Shown piece by piece: positions 1 to 12,514 of a stretch of DNA of 64,000 nt. Each line of letters begins with the position of its first letter. Within the stretch, counting starts at the first letter, position 1. A model generated the notes under the pieces. The model was not told the origin of the DNA, did not search any database, and saw nothing but the letters and a program-made list of their open reading frames with translations. A program made the position numbers and the translations under genes. The DNA is from Brachionus plicatilis (taxonomy: Eukaryota > Rotifera > Eurotatoria > Ploima > Brachionidae): NCBI GenBank assembly GCA_010279815.1, contig QEOQ01000460.1, positions 490,123-554,122 on the forward strand, written 5' to 3'.

Positions 1-2378
1 TTTAATGCTTTATTTTAAATAATTGGTTTAATAGTTAAATCAGTCTCCGTTTTTTTGAAAGCGAACATAATCATCTTTTAAAAAAATTATAAAAACATCT
101 TATCATTAGATTTTTTTTTAATTTCTTCAAGAATACTCAAGAATTACAAAATAAATTAAAAGAAAAATTCCTAGATAATTTAAGTGAGACGATAGCTTTT
201 AATCGCAAAAAATATTTTGAAAAACATTTGGAAATAAAGGTTTATTTAAAACATAAGTGATAAAAGATATTATTATCTACTTTTGGAGCTAGCCAAACAT
301 TTGAGGCAGAATGATAAAATGTAATTTTTCTTTTTCAACTAATCAAATTTTTTCTTGTATTTTTAATATTTTTTTTCTCTGACAATTTGTGTAACTTTAA
401 AATTTTTCACATTATACTTCTACTTCCTGAAGGATAATTTTTAAATAATTATATTAGTTATATTAGTTAATTTAGTTTATATTAAAATAAAAGTGATTTT
501 TTTTAGATCACCTTGCTTACTTTTTCTAATGGTGAACTTTTTAAAAGGCGTTTGATAAAGTGAAAAATTCATTAAAAACCAATCTTTCGGTTTTAAAAGC
601 TAAATAATAAAAAACTATTAATTCAAAATATTAAAAAATATTTTTTTGATTCTACTCATATAATATTTTTTTTTAAATTTACATCATTATCTTATTAATC
701 GTTTATTGAAATTAAAAATAATGAAGAGTATTTAATAAAAGAAACAAATTCAATCAAAAGAAATCTGTTTTCTTAATAAAATAGATAATTTTATATATAA
801 TTGTTTTATATATAATTTTCAACTTTAATTCAGATTATTAACTTTTTTTCAATTTTTTACTCGTTTTTACCAAAATTTTCTAAATTTTACCGTTTCAAAA
901 TTCATTTTCTACGTATATTTACGTTTAATGAAAAAAATTAAAAATAGCCTAAAAATGGCATTTTTGTTTTTACGTAATTTTTCGTAAAACAACCGAATTT
1001 TTCATAATTTAACCTTTCCTTACATATGTTATTTTTCAAAAAATTACGGAATATTACGAAAAATCCTAGTATCAAATCAGCACTGTATAATTAATAATTT
1101 TATTAAATTACCTCTTTTTTAATTAACTTTAATTTTCAATTTAAGATAAAAAAATCAAAAATGATTATTAGATGAATTAAAGGACTGGCCTGATAATTAA
1201 AAGAAAAAAAATATTCTCGAAAACTATTCTAATGGTTTATATGAATCAACTTTAAAATAATTAAATATCAATAAACGATTTAAAAGAATAATTTCAGAAT
1301 CGGTAGTAATGAAAATTGTGATTCAAATTTGCCAAAATCAAATGAGAGGCTAGAGTTGATCACCTTAAACTAGAGTTGTTTTAAAGCCCCAAAAAAAGTC
1401 CAAGTTCAGAATTTTTTTTAAAATTTGCTAGATCAGGCTTCATATCAAAAAATTTATATACTCTTGGGTTGTCTAACTTGGACTTGACTTAAGACTTTTA
1501 AACAACTCTGCCTTAAATGTGTCAATAGAAAAAAAAAAATTTTTTTTATTTATTTAGTGCTATCAAACAAAATTAAGTATTTGTAAATATTCTAAAGGAA
1601 CTATTCAAAAAATTGCTAGATTATTTAAAATATCAAAATAATTGGTTAAAAATAGCTAAATATTTTAAAAAATATAATTATTTTAGATGCCAAAAAAAAT
1701 TAAATATTTTTAGTTTTTTTTTTTAAATCTATTTCTCAAACAAATAATGGAAAAACTAAATCTATTTTTTTGTTGTTGATCAAAGTAATTTTACGTAAAA
1801 TTTCTTAAATTTGCTTTAATTTAGCAAAAATTCTTGTTCAACAATTTGTAGTACAAATCAATACTGGAATAAAGGGGGTCAATAGGATTTTGAAATTAAA
1901 TTAAGTGTATCAAAAAATTAAAAATTTTTACAATTGATATTATGGTTGGTATCAGGGAACAAGAGGCGAGAAATAATTTGTCCTACAAATTCAAAGCAAT
2001 AAATAAATTTAAACAAAAATATTAATCTTTACTTTTAGAGTGGTTTCGCCAAATAAAGGTCTATCAACCGATTCATCGAATGAACTATTCGGCATCTTTA
2101 CAATACTCAAATTTTAATCAACTAAATTTTATTTTTTTAAGGACTGTCAGGTCTTTAATTATCCAACAACAAAAGAAACAAATACAAAAATTTTGATTTA
2201 TTTTAATTGTAAAACTATCAACAAATATTTCACGTTTTTTTTTGTTTGAAAATCTTTGGAAAAAAAGAGGCACCAGTTATAATATCTGACACTAGGAAAA
2301 AAATTGTCACAAATAATTCTTTAGCACCTATTATAAAGCTTATCACGTCCACTGGCCAATTCCATGCTGGCACCTTTT
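1..2378. other. AT-rich intergenic DNA
   Basis: No protein-coding exon could be supported. The stretch contains poly-A and poly-T runs, a patch around 900-1090 with repeated TTTACGTAA-like words, and one MITE-like inverted repeat at 1370-1510, listed separately. Confidence 0.6.
1363..1518. mobile_element. hAT-like MITE, copy A, with 8-base target duplication
   Basis: The ends form an inverted repeat: TAGAGTTGTTTTAAAG from 1371 and, on the opposite strand from 1510, CAGAGTTGTTTAAAAG. Both arms continue to AAGTCCAAGTT. The element is flanked by CCTTAAAC (1363-1370) and CCTTAAAT (1511-1518), a 7/8 match. A CAGAG-type terminus plus an 8-base duplication is the pattern of hAT transposons. There is no coding capacity, so this is a short non-autonomous element. 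A relative lies at 17277-17516. Confidence 0.6.
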
Positions 2379-4574
2379 TCAAACAAGCGACATTTTGAGC
2401 CTAAAAAAACTGTTTATCATCTTGTATTGCTCAATTTTGTTCACACTAACGGGATATTTTGTGAGGACAGACCATTGGCGCGTATCTCTATCATACGATT
2501 CGATGTGAAAAAATCCATCCTCGTCACCAACACCTCCAGTTACAATCACCTGAGACTTGATCTTGAGCACAAAGCTGGCAAATTTGTCATGTTTTAGAAT
2601 CAGATTGGGCAATCTGAGCAGTTTGTTCTTGCCCGGATAAAATTCATAGAGCAGACCTTGCTCGGGATTTAGAATAAACATTAGGGCCTCTTTTTCTTGT
2701 CTTATGATGACTCGTTTGCACGAGCCCTCCTCGTCATAGTCGTGAATGGTGGGCGACTGAAGCGAATTGCTCGATGTCGAGGACATTGAGGGCGATTTGT
2801 CTTCAGAGTCCGAGTACCAAGAGAACAGGCTTTTTTTACCAGAGCTCTCCATGTCAAATTGAGTTAGTATGTTGGCTGTTTTGAAGCTGACCGCTTTGGC
2901 CAGCACAAACCCGCTCAAATTTTTGGGCAGTCTAAAATAAGGCAGGTAGGAATTTACATTTAGCTCATCGAACTCAAAACAGTGTATGCAATTATCATTT
3001 AGAATATAGATCAAATTCTTTAGGCCGACAACCAATTTGGACTGTTCTATCTGAAAGCTGACCAGAGTGGTCAAATCAAAGTGGTGCACTTCGGTGCGAT
3101 GGTGCAACGAGAACAAATGATGGCTTAGTATTGAATTATTCAGAATGTTCACCTCTTTCCACTCGTCTCTCTCAATGGTGTAGAATTCGATAGTCATTGA
3201 TTGTTTGAAAAATTGCCCTTGTTCCAAGTCTTCTTCTTGGTCATTTGTAAGGCCGTACATCACAAGGATGTAATTCTGCTCTTTTGACTTGGACAAATGG
3301 ATAGTGTGGTGAAAGGCACGCTTTGTCCGCATTGCACTCAAACTTGACCACTCGTTTTTGACCGGATCAAACCTATAGACCGAGTTCTTGAGCTCTGTGG
3401 TGTCCATTTTTTTTACCATGCCACCAATCACATACAAAACATTGTTCACTGTGCACACTGAATAGCCGTCGAACATTTGCTCAAATTCGTACTCGGACTT
3501 GAGCTGAGCAGGCGGCCATTCGACCAGTCTGTCCCATTTTGACTTGCTGACATCGAACAAGTCAAAGTTGTCCACGGCCAATGAACAAATGTAATCTTTG
3601 GGCAAAGTGGACGGTCTAATGTTCTCCTGGCTGGACTCGAAATCGCCAAGCGCCAATTGTACTTTTTGCTTCAATTGTTCATTTTGGTGCAGCATTTTGT
3701 CATTGCTTAAAATAAACTCCAGCTCCTCTTTGCTTAGAGAATTGAGTCTCAGATGCTTGAACAACTGCTCGTGAAGCTTGGACACTTCTTTTTGATCACT
3801 GCACTGGCTCTGGTACTCGATCCACTTCATTATCGAGTAGTAAACATAAATTTCTCTTTTGACATTTAGCTGGTCCGACTCGAGCAAATTGCAGAAGGAT
3901 TTTTGGTCCAGTCGAATGAAGGACGAGTAGAAATTTTCTCTGGCTTGTTCCAGAGTCAGATTGGACATGGGCCTTGAGTTGAGCTGGGCAAAGAGGTTGT
4001 CGCATGGCGGCTCGGTCAATTTCGAGTACAAATCAATGGTGAGGTCGATTAAAAGCCGGAAGTTTTCGAGTATAAATTGGTATGTGTGAGTGTGAAGATC
4101 GGTGAGGCCGTGCATCGAGGCGAACAGGTAAATTTCGACACAATTGCTCAGGTCGACATTCTGCTTGACGTAGCTGATGCATTTGTCGACCAGCTTGGAC
4201 AGCTGGAAGAGCACTGCCGCGTTAAACAGCTCGATCACGTTCTCGTAGCTGATCTCAATTTTTGCCGTGTAGATGAAGTCCAGCAAACGCTTCATGGTCC
4301 ACGGCGACATGTTCTCGATGAACACTTTGCCGTGCCGGCTCTCCTTGAGGTCGCACGAGAACATCGCCTGAAAGTACTGGCTTGACGCGCACAAAATTAC
4401 CTTGTGGCACGGAAATTCGACGCCCTCAACGTAAATAAACACGTCTGTGAACAAATTTTCGTTCCTGAATTTGAACAGAGACTCGCATTTTTCGCTCTGG
4501 AAATCTTCGATGTAGATTTGGTCGGTGTGAGTTGACTGCGCCTCGACCATAATTGGTATGGAGCTGGAAAGCAT
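2379..4574 (-). CDS. BTB-BACK-kelch protein (kelch-like family)
   Basis: Single-exon gene of 731 residues from the ATG at 4574; the frame stays open a few codons upstream but only to a TTG. Residues about 33-138 are a BTB/POZ domain (LFTDVFIYVEG, FPCHKVILCASSQYFQAMF, LLDFIYTAKIEIS). Residues about 143-300 are a BACK domain with an inserted loop. From about 315 onward come kelch-type blades (VNNVLYVIGGM, VYRFDPVKNEWSSLSAMR, VIVTGGVGD, SYDRDTRQWSVL). Near residue 610-630 a Ser-rich acidic stretch (SDSEDKSPSMSSTSS) interrupts the propeller. Family knowledge: such proteins usually dimerise through BTB and act as substrate adaptors for Cullin-3 ubiquitin ligases. I cannot assign an orthologue. The propeller blades are diverged and the protein is longer than the usual 560-640 residues. 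Lack of introns is unusual beside the neighbours. Confidence 0.9.
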   Translation of the reverse strand: MLSSSIPIMVEAQSTHTDQIYIEDFQSEKCESLFKFRNENLFTDVFIYVEGVEFPCHKVILCASSQYFQAMFSCDLKESRHGKVFIENMSPWTMKRLLDFIYTAKIEISYENVIELFNAAVLFQLSKLVDKCISYVKQNVDLSNCVEIYLFASMHGLTDLHTHTYQFILENFRLLIDLTIDLYSKLTEPPCDNLFAQLNSRPMSNLTLEQARENFYSSFIRLDQKSFCNLLESDQLNVKREIYVYYSIMKWIEYQSQCSDQKEVSKLHEQLFKHLRLNSLSKEELEFILSNDKMLHQNEQLKQKVQLALGDFESSQENIRPSTLPKDYICSLAVDNFDLFDVSKSKWDRLVEWPPAQLKSEYEFEQMFDGYSVCTVNNVLYVIGGMVKKMDTTELKNSVYRFDPVKNEWSSLSAMRTKRAFHHTIHLSKSKEQNYILVMYGLTNDQEEDLEQGQFFKQSMTIEFYTIERDEWKEVNILNNSILSHHLFSLHHRTEVHHFDLTTLVSFQIEQSKLVVGLKNLIYILNDNCIHCFEFDELNVNSYLPYFRLPKNLSGFVLAKAVSFKTANILTQFDMESSGKKSLFSWYSDSEDKSPSMSSTSSNSLQSPTIHDYDEEGSCKRVIIRQEKEALMFILNPEQGLLYEFYPGKNKLLRLPNLILKHDKFASFVLKIKSQVIVTGGVGDEDGFFHIESYDRDTRQWSVLTKYPVSVNKIEQYKMINSFFRLKMSLV

Positions 4575-7500
4575 TTTATTCAACAATCTATTAATCAAAT
4601 TTTAAATTGCTAAGATACAGAAATTTTTTGTTACTTTTTATTTATTATTATTAAAATAGGAAAAATAAAAAAATAATTAAAAAATATGCAATTAAAATTA
4701 GCAGACATCTGGCTCCTGTTTTTAAGGGTACGGGCCAGAGTGGAAAAATCGATACGGCCTCTTTGGGGCTAAATTAAGAGAAAGTTAGAAATATAATTTT
4801 TGAAATATTAAATTAGACAGTGAATATTTTATTGAAATAATATGCGAATTTTGAACAAGCTATAGAATAAAATACTAAAACATATAAATTCAAATTGTTT
4901 CAATTCTTTATAGATTTTGAATATTTTGGCTAAATAAACTTGATTATTCGATTTGCTTTGTGATTGAGTTATCCTCGGGAAAAAAATGTTTTTCTCGCTT
5001 TGTTTCCAGTGTTATTTGAGCAAAATAAAATAATTCATAATGCTCAGTTTATGTCGTTTACGCCCTTAGGTCTACCAATTTTGGCATAATAAATTTTTTT
5101 TTATTATGTTCTAATAAATTGTAATTTATGAAACATGACTATTTCTCTAATTTAAAAAATATGCTTTAACACTTGATCATTTTTATTTTACAGCAAGAGA
5201 AATAAATTCAAAAACGTGACTCTAAAAGATCAAACTTGACTATTTTCTTAAATTTTAATTTGAAGCAGATAGTTTAAAATTTAAATTACTTTAATCCTTG
5301 ACAATTGTTAAATTGACAATTGATCTCTATTAAGGAAAATCAAGACAAAAATTTTAATTTCAAATAAAAAACTGTATTCTAAAGTTCATTTTAAATTTTA
5401 CAATACTTTTTCTTTTTCAACCATTTTTTTTAAATTAAAAACACTCATTCAAAGTTAGATTTAAATTCAAGGATTCAATTGCCTAGATTTTAATAGACTT
5501 AAAAGTCAACCGAACTGCTTATTTATTTTGCTTAAAATTTTATACGAAAAGTTAAAAATGATTTTATTTTATTTTTATTTGATTTAAGACTTTTGAAAAT
5601 TATGAAATTATTTTTGTCACTTATATAATTAAAAGCTTTTTTTTGCACATTTTTAAAAATTTTTAATTTCGATAAAAATGCTTTAATAAAAGAGTTTTCT
5701 TACTTTTTAATATATTTTACATCATGAGTCAACATAACTAAAAAACTAGTTTTTGAAAAAATTACGACGTCTGGAAACTTTATTTGTTTTGAGATGATTA
5801 GAAGTTAAATTAAGTAATTCGACTAAACCTTTTTTATTTAGCATACACGAAAAGATACCTCAAAGAAAAGTTGTTTTTTGTTTCTGAATTAAACTGTAAA
5901 TTAAAATATAAAATTTTTGAAGTTAATCGAAAATTTAAATTTTAGCACTAATTCTTTGCTTAAAAAAATCTAATGGGTTAAATTATTTAAAAAAAAAAAT
6001 GCTTGCTTCTCTATTTAATAGCTAAGTAAGTGTCAACGTTAGAATTAGAAACTTTCATTAATTTAAAATTCTTTCAAAAAATTGAAAAAATAACTTTCGA
6101 TGTGTGAATTTGTTTTCTATTTTTTGAACATTACGTCAATCATTCAAGAGGCCTCAGACAAAATTAAGCAATAAAATAGGTTTATGAAGAATTAAATTCA
6201 ATTTATTTGACTTGATTTAATGCATTAATGCCAAGACTCGTCAAAATCAATCTTATTTCCGCAATTTCTGTTTTATCTTTATACCAAAATTGAATGTTGA
6301 AACGGCAAAATTAATTAAATATATTTCTTTTTTTATTTTAGTTCTTGATCATAAATCAACTTAAATTTAAGTATCTTAGGTACGAAAAAAAGCAATTGAA
6401 TTTTTGAAAAATAAGAGGCTGTTTTCCGGATGAAAACAATCAATTGAATGCTATTAATCCTTTTTTAATCTACTTAGAAAAATATAATATTTAGAAAATT
6501 AAAATATTCTATTTAAATTAGTTACTTTATGGGCTAAACAACTATTCTTCAGAATTAAATAATAAGCTTATCAACTCTAAGGACAAATTACTTACCTTTT
6601 ATTTGGGTACTTGAGCTAATTTCAAAATATCTAGTTTAAATAACGAGATAAAGTACAACTGTTTATTGAATAAATTTCAAAATTTTTTATTTGTTTGGTT
6701 TTGTGATGAAAATGTGGAAAGCTAATCTGCTTTAATCGATCATCATTTGCAATTCTTATATCAGGGCTTAGTTGACTCGATTTTTACCCAAATTTTTGTT
6801 TAAAGACTTAAAATTATAACTTAAAAGCATCTTGTAATTAGTCAATTTCACAAAGTGCTATAATCTTTTGATTTATAATTTTTAGGGGTTTTTTCCATTA
6901 TGATTTTGAATTAAAATTAAATTTGACGACAAAAAAAATTACCCGAAAATCGAGAAGATATTGAAAAGAGATTAGTATTCAAATAAAAATTTGTTTTTGA
7001 ACAATTTTTAATATTTTGCCTATTTTAAAATTCTTAATAATTAATTTATCCTTTTTATCGTTTGGTTTTAGCACTAAAAGCATCATTATATCGTCATTCC
7101 ATTAAAGTATTTTTTGTTGAATTGTTAAAAGAGAATTTTTTTTTTCAAAATTACTGAAACTTAAACTAAGATTTGTAGGAAAATGTATTTTCTAATTTTG
7201 CATAACTAATATTAATCATTATAATTTTTCGAAATATCATTAATATTTTAAATCAAACATAATTTGATTTAAAGAATTAATAATCAACCGTTTGTTTTAA
7301 CACGTTAAAACGGGCTATATAAACGGAAAACAAAACCAAAAAATTTTAAAAACGAGTACGGTAACCAAGCCTAACCAGGTGCCCTATATTTTACTGCATA
7401 TTTAGGACCTATTTTGATTGAAAATTTCAAAAATATTTTCCCAATTTCCCGGATTTTTTTAGTAAATTAAATTACGTATAATTAGATTAATAATAGATTT

Positions 7501-9689
7501 ATAGTAAGTAATGATCAATTAATTATGTGGTAAAATATTTGTTGGGGTTGAAGCGGTATATGCGATTACTCCGACTAAAATTGTATATCATTACCCCGAA
7601 GTTTAACCTTAATTTAAGAATTTTAACCCCTTTAACACATAACGAAAGCTTTTTTTTAATTTTTCAATAAATATATTAAGCGATTAATTAATTGATTATT
7701 AAATTATTTAAATATTCTTTTTTACAAAATAAATTAAGTTTAACAAGAGTTTGTCTTGGAATGCTGTAAAATTTCAATTTTTTTGATAAGAGAAAATATA
7801 AAAAGAGCGAGAGAGAGAAAATGCATCTTTAATTATTAAAAAAATAGCGTCACTGCTTTTTTATAGTGTTATATGGTTAAATGAGTTAAATAGAATAATA
7901 TTTGGATAATCTTTAAAATCTTTTGGCCGAATTACTAATTGGAGACTTTTTCATCTCATAAGACGCAATCAAACTTCAAGAGAAAAAAAATTTTAAAATT
8001 TTTTCTTCATGTCAACATATTTTTTTAGGAAATATCTTTTAAATGAAGAAAATATAGCACTTTTTCAAATTTGGCCGCCCTATTAACCCATCACCTTTTA
8101 AGACGTCGTTACCATAAATTCTTGAAATTAAGGATACAAATTATTTGATTATTAAATTTATTATAAAGTTTTTAATAATTATTATTAGTTTTTTCAAGAA
8201 TTTAGTAGTAGTAGTTGTAGTAGCAGTATACTCAAATATTTATTTTCTAGGATTTTTTTAATTCTTTAAAACTATTCATCATTCCACAACAATTGACAAA
8301 GTATTTTTAAATACCGAAGCTTGTCAAATATTTAGCTGTATTAATTATTGATTATTTGAAAAAAAAGATATAAAAAATAATAATGTTTAAATAAGCAGAT
8401 TCATTAAGTTCTTTTAGCTGAATAGCCTCAAAGTCAGATGAAGAATTAATTTAAAAAGTTTTCAGTTAAGTGGTTATATTAAAATTCGTTTAGCTAGTCA
8501 AGTTAACAAATTTTTAGTCGACGAGATTTTTGTTTAAAAAAAAATAAAGGAAGGTGAACATATGAGGGAATAAGTGAACAAAATTGATTCAAAATCAAAT
8601 AAAGCTTCTAAGATATCTTATGAAATAATTTGTTTAAATTTTAATTTCGAATGAAAAATTGAAACATCTAGGTTATTCTTTCTACAATTCGTAATAATCA
8701 ATTATGAATTTTTAGAATCATCAGATATATAATATTACAATCTAAAATTTTTTTTTAATTTTAATCTTTTAACTTTTAGACAAAAATGTTATCATTAATG
8801 TTTATTTTCAATTTAAACTTTCTGAAATCATAACATTTCATTATTGTTTTTTTCTTGAGTATGACTCATATATGATATCATTTTTGAAGATTAATAACTT
8901 TTCTTAAGAGCAATTTATGTTGTAATTTACCAACGTTTTTAAGTTTCTATTAATTTATTTTTCGAGGTTTTTTTTTTGGAGAATTAATCTTCATTATACT
9001 AATTTAAGATTAAACTCTTATTATGATATTTATGTGAATTCATCTTTTATTACCTAAAACTGAAGCAAATAGCTAAACTACTTTGATCTGTAAAAAGATT
9101 CTTAGGTCATTCATTAATTTGTAAACATCACTCTTGGAATACTTTGAAAACTCAGCAGCAAAAAATAATTAAATTTAAATTTTTTTTTTTTATTTTTCTT
9201 TTTAGATAAAAAAAAAAAAAATTTCTGAAAATAATTTATTTTAAAAATATCAATAATTATGTTGATTTTAAATATTTCATTAAAATATATTATTTTTAGA
9301 ACCGTAAGAGTTAAAGAAAGGAATAGTCGAGGAAAAGAAAAGTTAAGGGAAGGAATTTTAGCTTCACTAATAAAATTTAGCTTCACATAAAAAAAAATTC
9401 TACATTACTAAAAAATAGAACATAAGAAAAGGGTTTACCCTACCATCATACTCAAAATCGTTTCAACACACTTAAAAATCGTTTCAGCACATCCTTAAAA
9501 TCTAACAAACACACTATACTTAAAAACGGAAAGTTGAAGAAAATAAGGAGTCGAGGAAAGAAATGTACAAGTTAGTTTTAAATTGTACTGTAATTGTTTG
9601 ATTTTTAAAAGTAAAAACTATTGTATATTTAGTTCAAATAAGATTTGTCAATTAAAAAAACGATAAAATTACAAATAATTTTTGATTAA
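4575..9689. other. long AT-rich intergenic DNA
   Basis: Five kilobases with no supportable exon on either strand. It holds A/T homopolymers, a TAG-rich tract near 8206-8224, and short GC-richer islands near 4720-4775 and 7540-7640 that match nothing I recognise. The small open frame at 9114-9386 (-) is low-complexity poly-Lys/Phe from A/T runs and was not accepted. Confidence 0.6.
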
Positions 9690-10085
9690 CCCCTTTCCGT
9701 CGAAAACTGGGTCAAAAATCACCCACTTTTGATTTTCACTGAGGTCGATCCTTTTCCTTTACCCTTGATTCTCCTCATGTTATTCCCATTTTGATGAGCT
9801 CTTTCGTGATTCTTCGACCTCCATGTTACTGCTGGTCGTCCTACCTTTCATCCTCTTGAGGTGTCTATTGAAGGGCTCTTTTTGGTATTTGTGTTTCTTT
9901 CATTCTAAGTACATGCTCAAGTCATCGCACTCTTTATTTTAGTAAGTCTATGTATCTGTGTGTTCACATCGCTGTACTAATGGTGCTTCCGAAGTATGTG
10001 AATTCGCTTACACACTCGATTTGTGTCCCATCAATTATGATAGGGGAATTCAATTTGGTGTTTTTGCACATAGCTTGAGTTGTGC
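9690..10085 (-). mobile_element. decayed non-LTR retrotransposon (RT C-terminal part)
   Basis: Read on the minus strand and allowing frame breaks, the sequence gives phrases typical of LINE-encoded reverse transcriptases: IIIDGTQIECVSEFTYFGS, then after a deletion EHVLRMKETQIPKRALQ, then TWRSKNH and ITKELIKMG-like words. These match the thumb/C-terminal region of endonuclease-reverse transcriptases that usually reads like LGHVLRM...IPK.AL.W. Stops and shifts make it a pseudogene. It abuts an oppositely oriented LINE remnant at about 10095. Confidence 0.6.
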
Positions 10086-10094
10086 TTGGTCGCT

Positions 10095-10850
10095 CACAAT
10101 CTGAAGAGCAGTGGCTGGATCTAACAAATGGGGTCCTTCAAGGTTATGATCTTGGTCCACTGCTCTTCGATATTTTTCAATGATCTCCCAGAAAGATTCA
10201 GAGAAAGATGTTTTCTGTGTGCAGATAATTGCAAGATATACTCTTTATTTAGCCGAGTAAATGAAAGTATAATGAGAGAGCAATTACAAATTATTTATGG
10301 TCTTATCGAGTGGTACATTGAATATTCGAAGGATCTCAACATTGAGAAGCAATGCATATTGGTAGAAAAAGCATGATACTAATTAATTTATATAAAAAGA
10401 GACCAATGTTCACAAGTTTACAGAGAACTTTGATCCGAGGGATCTGGGAGTAGTGTAAAAAAAATTAGTTGATCATCGGCTAGGACAAGTAGAGTTCTGG
10501 GACAAATTTTAAATTTCAAATTCAATTCATTTGGGACAAATTCAATAGCATCGACTTCATCTTTAATATGCAGTTTCAGTGTGGAATCCCTGTTTGAAGA
10601 AAGATATAGATACACTTGGTAGAGTACAGAAAGAGACTCGAAGCAACTCGAAGCATTAATGAATTTGGTGATTTAAGCTATATGAAGAGGCTTAGAAGAT
10701 TGAACCTAACAATACTGTCAGCAAGAAATTGCGGTGATCTTATACAAATGTATTAGTTCTTAAATGATTTTGATAAGTTGAGTTGGTACAGGGAACCATT
10801 GGAAAGTGAAACTGCATTTAATACAAGAGATAATCGATACAAACTAACAA
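10095..10850 (+). mobile_element. decayed CR1/Jockey-type LINE reverse transcriptase
   Basis: Several frame-broken segments follow the order of a CR1-like reverse transcriptase. They are NGVLQGYDLGPLLFDIFFND (10123 on, across a frameshift), LCADNCKIYSL (degenerate form of the F-ADD-KIY active-site block; the second catalytic Asp is now Asn), YAVSVWNPCLKKDID at about 10570-10615, and LSYMKRLRRLNLTILSARN followed by GDLIQMY at about 10675-10750. Multiple stops and at least three shifts show a dead copy. The fragment keeps only the RT second half, as expected for a 5'-truncated insertion. Confidence 0.65.
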
Positions 10851-11122
10851 TTGTTATTTTTATTATTTTTTTTATGAAAAAAAAATACAACTTTTAATTT
10901 TTTTTTCACCAAATTTCTAATTAAAAACCAAATAAATATTTTAAAATTTTTTATAAAGCATCGATTGTTTTAAAATAAAGCTAGTGGAGTAATCAATAAT
11001 CGCATTATTAATAAACATACTAATAATTTTCTAACAAAAAATTTATAAGTGTTTGACGCCGATTCAAAAAAATTCCTAAGCTGCTAAGAAAATTTATTCA
11101 TAATTTTAATTTAAAAAAAATG

Positions 11123-12514
11123 TTAATTTATAGGACTAAATGATGCCTTTATTTTATAAGATCCAATATCATTGAAATTATTCACTGATGCAATTATCTT
11201 GTAAGATCCACTTGTCAAATTTCCATTTAGTCTTGATGAAACTCCACCAGGAGGGTTCGAATCATCATTACAATATAAATGAGGGTGATAAAAGTCAAGT
11301 GACTCACATTGTTCATTAAGTAATTCTATAATGGTGTCCATTTTGTTTGTCCCATCAAATTTGCTCATTTGAATATCATATTTCATTTCTACATTTTTCG
11401 GTATGTCAAATCGGTACACTACTTTGGGTACCGAATAGGACATGGTTGCACATCTAATTACTTGATCAATCGAACTAAAATTGGCCAAATTTCCAAATAC
11501 AACATAGTCATTTAGCCCTTCACTAGGAATCTCTGGCTCAGTGTATAAACTAATTGGATTGAAGCAAGTTCCATAATCACCAAATGGGCCATTACTTCTA
11601 ACTGTCGAGTTAACTTGAACAATAAATAAACCAGAATAGTTTGAATTATAGGCAGAATATACTAATTTATATTCCCCAGATGAAAGAGTACCATTCACAT
11701 AAGACCCAAGACCAGCATGGATTGGAGAATCATCATTACAAAAAAAAGTGTCATTTAATGGATTGCAATTGGAATCCGTAATTGCAATTAAAGTATCAAA
11801 TTTGTTGCTATAACTGAACGATCTAATCTCTAAAAAAGTTTCGAAATTTTCTGGTACTATTAATTTTACAATATAGTCAGCACTATCATATTTGGAACAA
11901 ATCGGTCTTGCAGAATCTAAATATGCATATTGATCCAAATATATATAATAATTGGCATTTATGAAATTATTTCTTGGTATCTCAATAACTTCACCAGGAT
12001 TGTTGCACGAACCATAAGGAGGTGGTCTAGTTGGTCTGAGGTTTTTTCGAAAAGAGATGGTCAATTTGAAAGTTGAATTTTTATGTGAACTACTATAGAC
12101 TGATGCTATTAGAAAATAGTCACCACTATCCAATTCTCCTACCATTCTTGATGATATTCCATCAAAGTCATCGTTACAGAAAAGTACATAAGAGCAATCA
12201 TTCGAAAGAGCTAGAACAGAATCAATTGAGTTTCCATCATTTTCATCTGTCATTTTTATGTCAAATGACATTAAATGGGTATCTGGAATGTTTATATTAA
12301 AGGAGTAAAGTCTGTCAGGTTGGTCTGATGAAACACAAGTGTTAGCTTTATGGGTTTCATTGATCAGGTTTCCAAAAACAACTAAATCCAAATCATCATC
12401 TATCACTCTTTCTGAATAAAGTTGGAATGATTCGCTACATGCGCTGTTTTCGAGCGATTGAGCTGAATAAATCACCAAAATAACTGAGAAGATCTTCAGT
12501 AGAAAAATAATCAT
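11123..12514 (-). CDS. secreted protein of three 4-cysteine repeat domains
   Basis: Intronless, 463 residues. The start is the ATG at 12514, followed by a clear signal peptide (MIIFLLKIFSVILVIYSAQS). The mature part is three tandem domains of about 130-145 residues. Each has four cysteines in the same order: C26/C60/C107/C113, C170/C206/C250/C259, C317/C355/C403/C415. Each ends in the same block: a last Cys followed by NDD, then a Ser/Gly-rich loop, then G-L-SG-Y-L/I. A Pro-rich linker (RPTRPPP) joins the first two. Several N-x-S/T sites suggest glycosylation. The fold resembles, by pattern only, the beta-sandwich PPC-like domains of bacterial secreted enzymes, but the cysteines are not typical of those. 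I do not recognise the family. Probable role is extracellular, function unknown. Confidence refers to the gene, not to a function. Confidence 0.85.
   Translation of the reverse strand: MIIFLLKIFSVILVIYSAQSLENSACSESFQLYSERVIDDDLDLVVFGNLINETHKANTCVSSDQPDRLYSFNINIPDTHLMSFDIKMTDENDGNSIDSVLALSNDCSYVLFCNDDFDGISSRMVGELDSGDYFLIASVYSSSHKNSTFKLTISFRKNLRPTRPPPYGSCNNPGEVIEIPRNNFINANYYIYLDQYAYLDSARPICSKYDSADYIVKLIVPENFETFLEIRSFSYSNKFDTLIAITDSNCNPLNDTFFCNDDSPIHAGLGSYVNGTLSSGEYKLVYSAYNSNYSGLFIVQVNSTVRSNGPFGDYGTCFNPISLYTEPEIPSEGLNDYVVFGNLANFSSIDQVIRCATMSYSVPKVVYRFDIPKNVEMKYDIQMSKFDGTNKMDTIIELLNEQCESLDFYHPHLYCNDDSNPPGGVSSRLNGNLTSGSYKIIASVNNFNDIGSYKIKASFSPIN

Noticed and set aside
9114..9386. 90-codon minus-strand frame
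   Set aside because: Product is mostly Lys, Phe, Asn and Ile from A/T homopolymers; no motif, no splice context.
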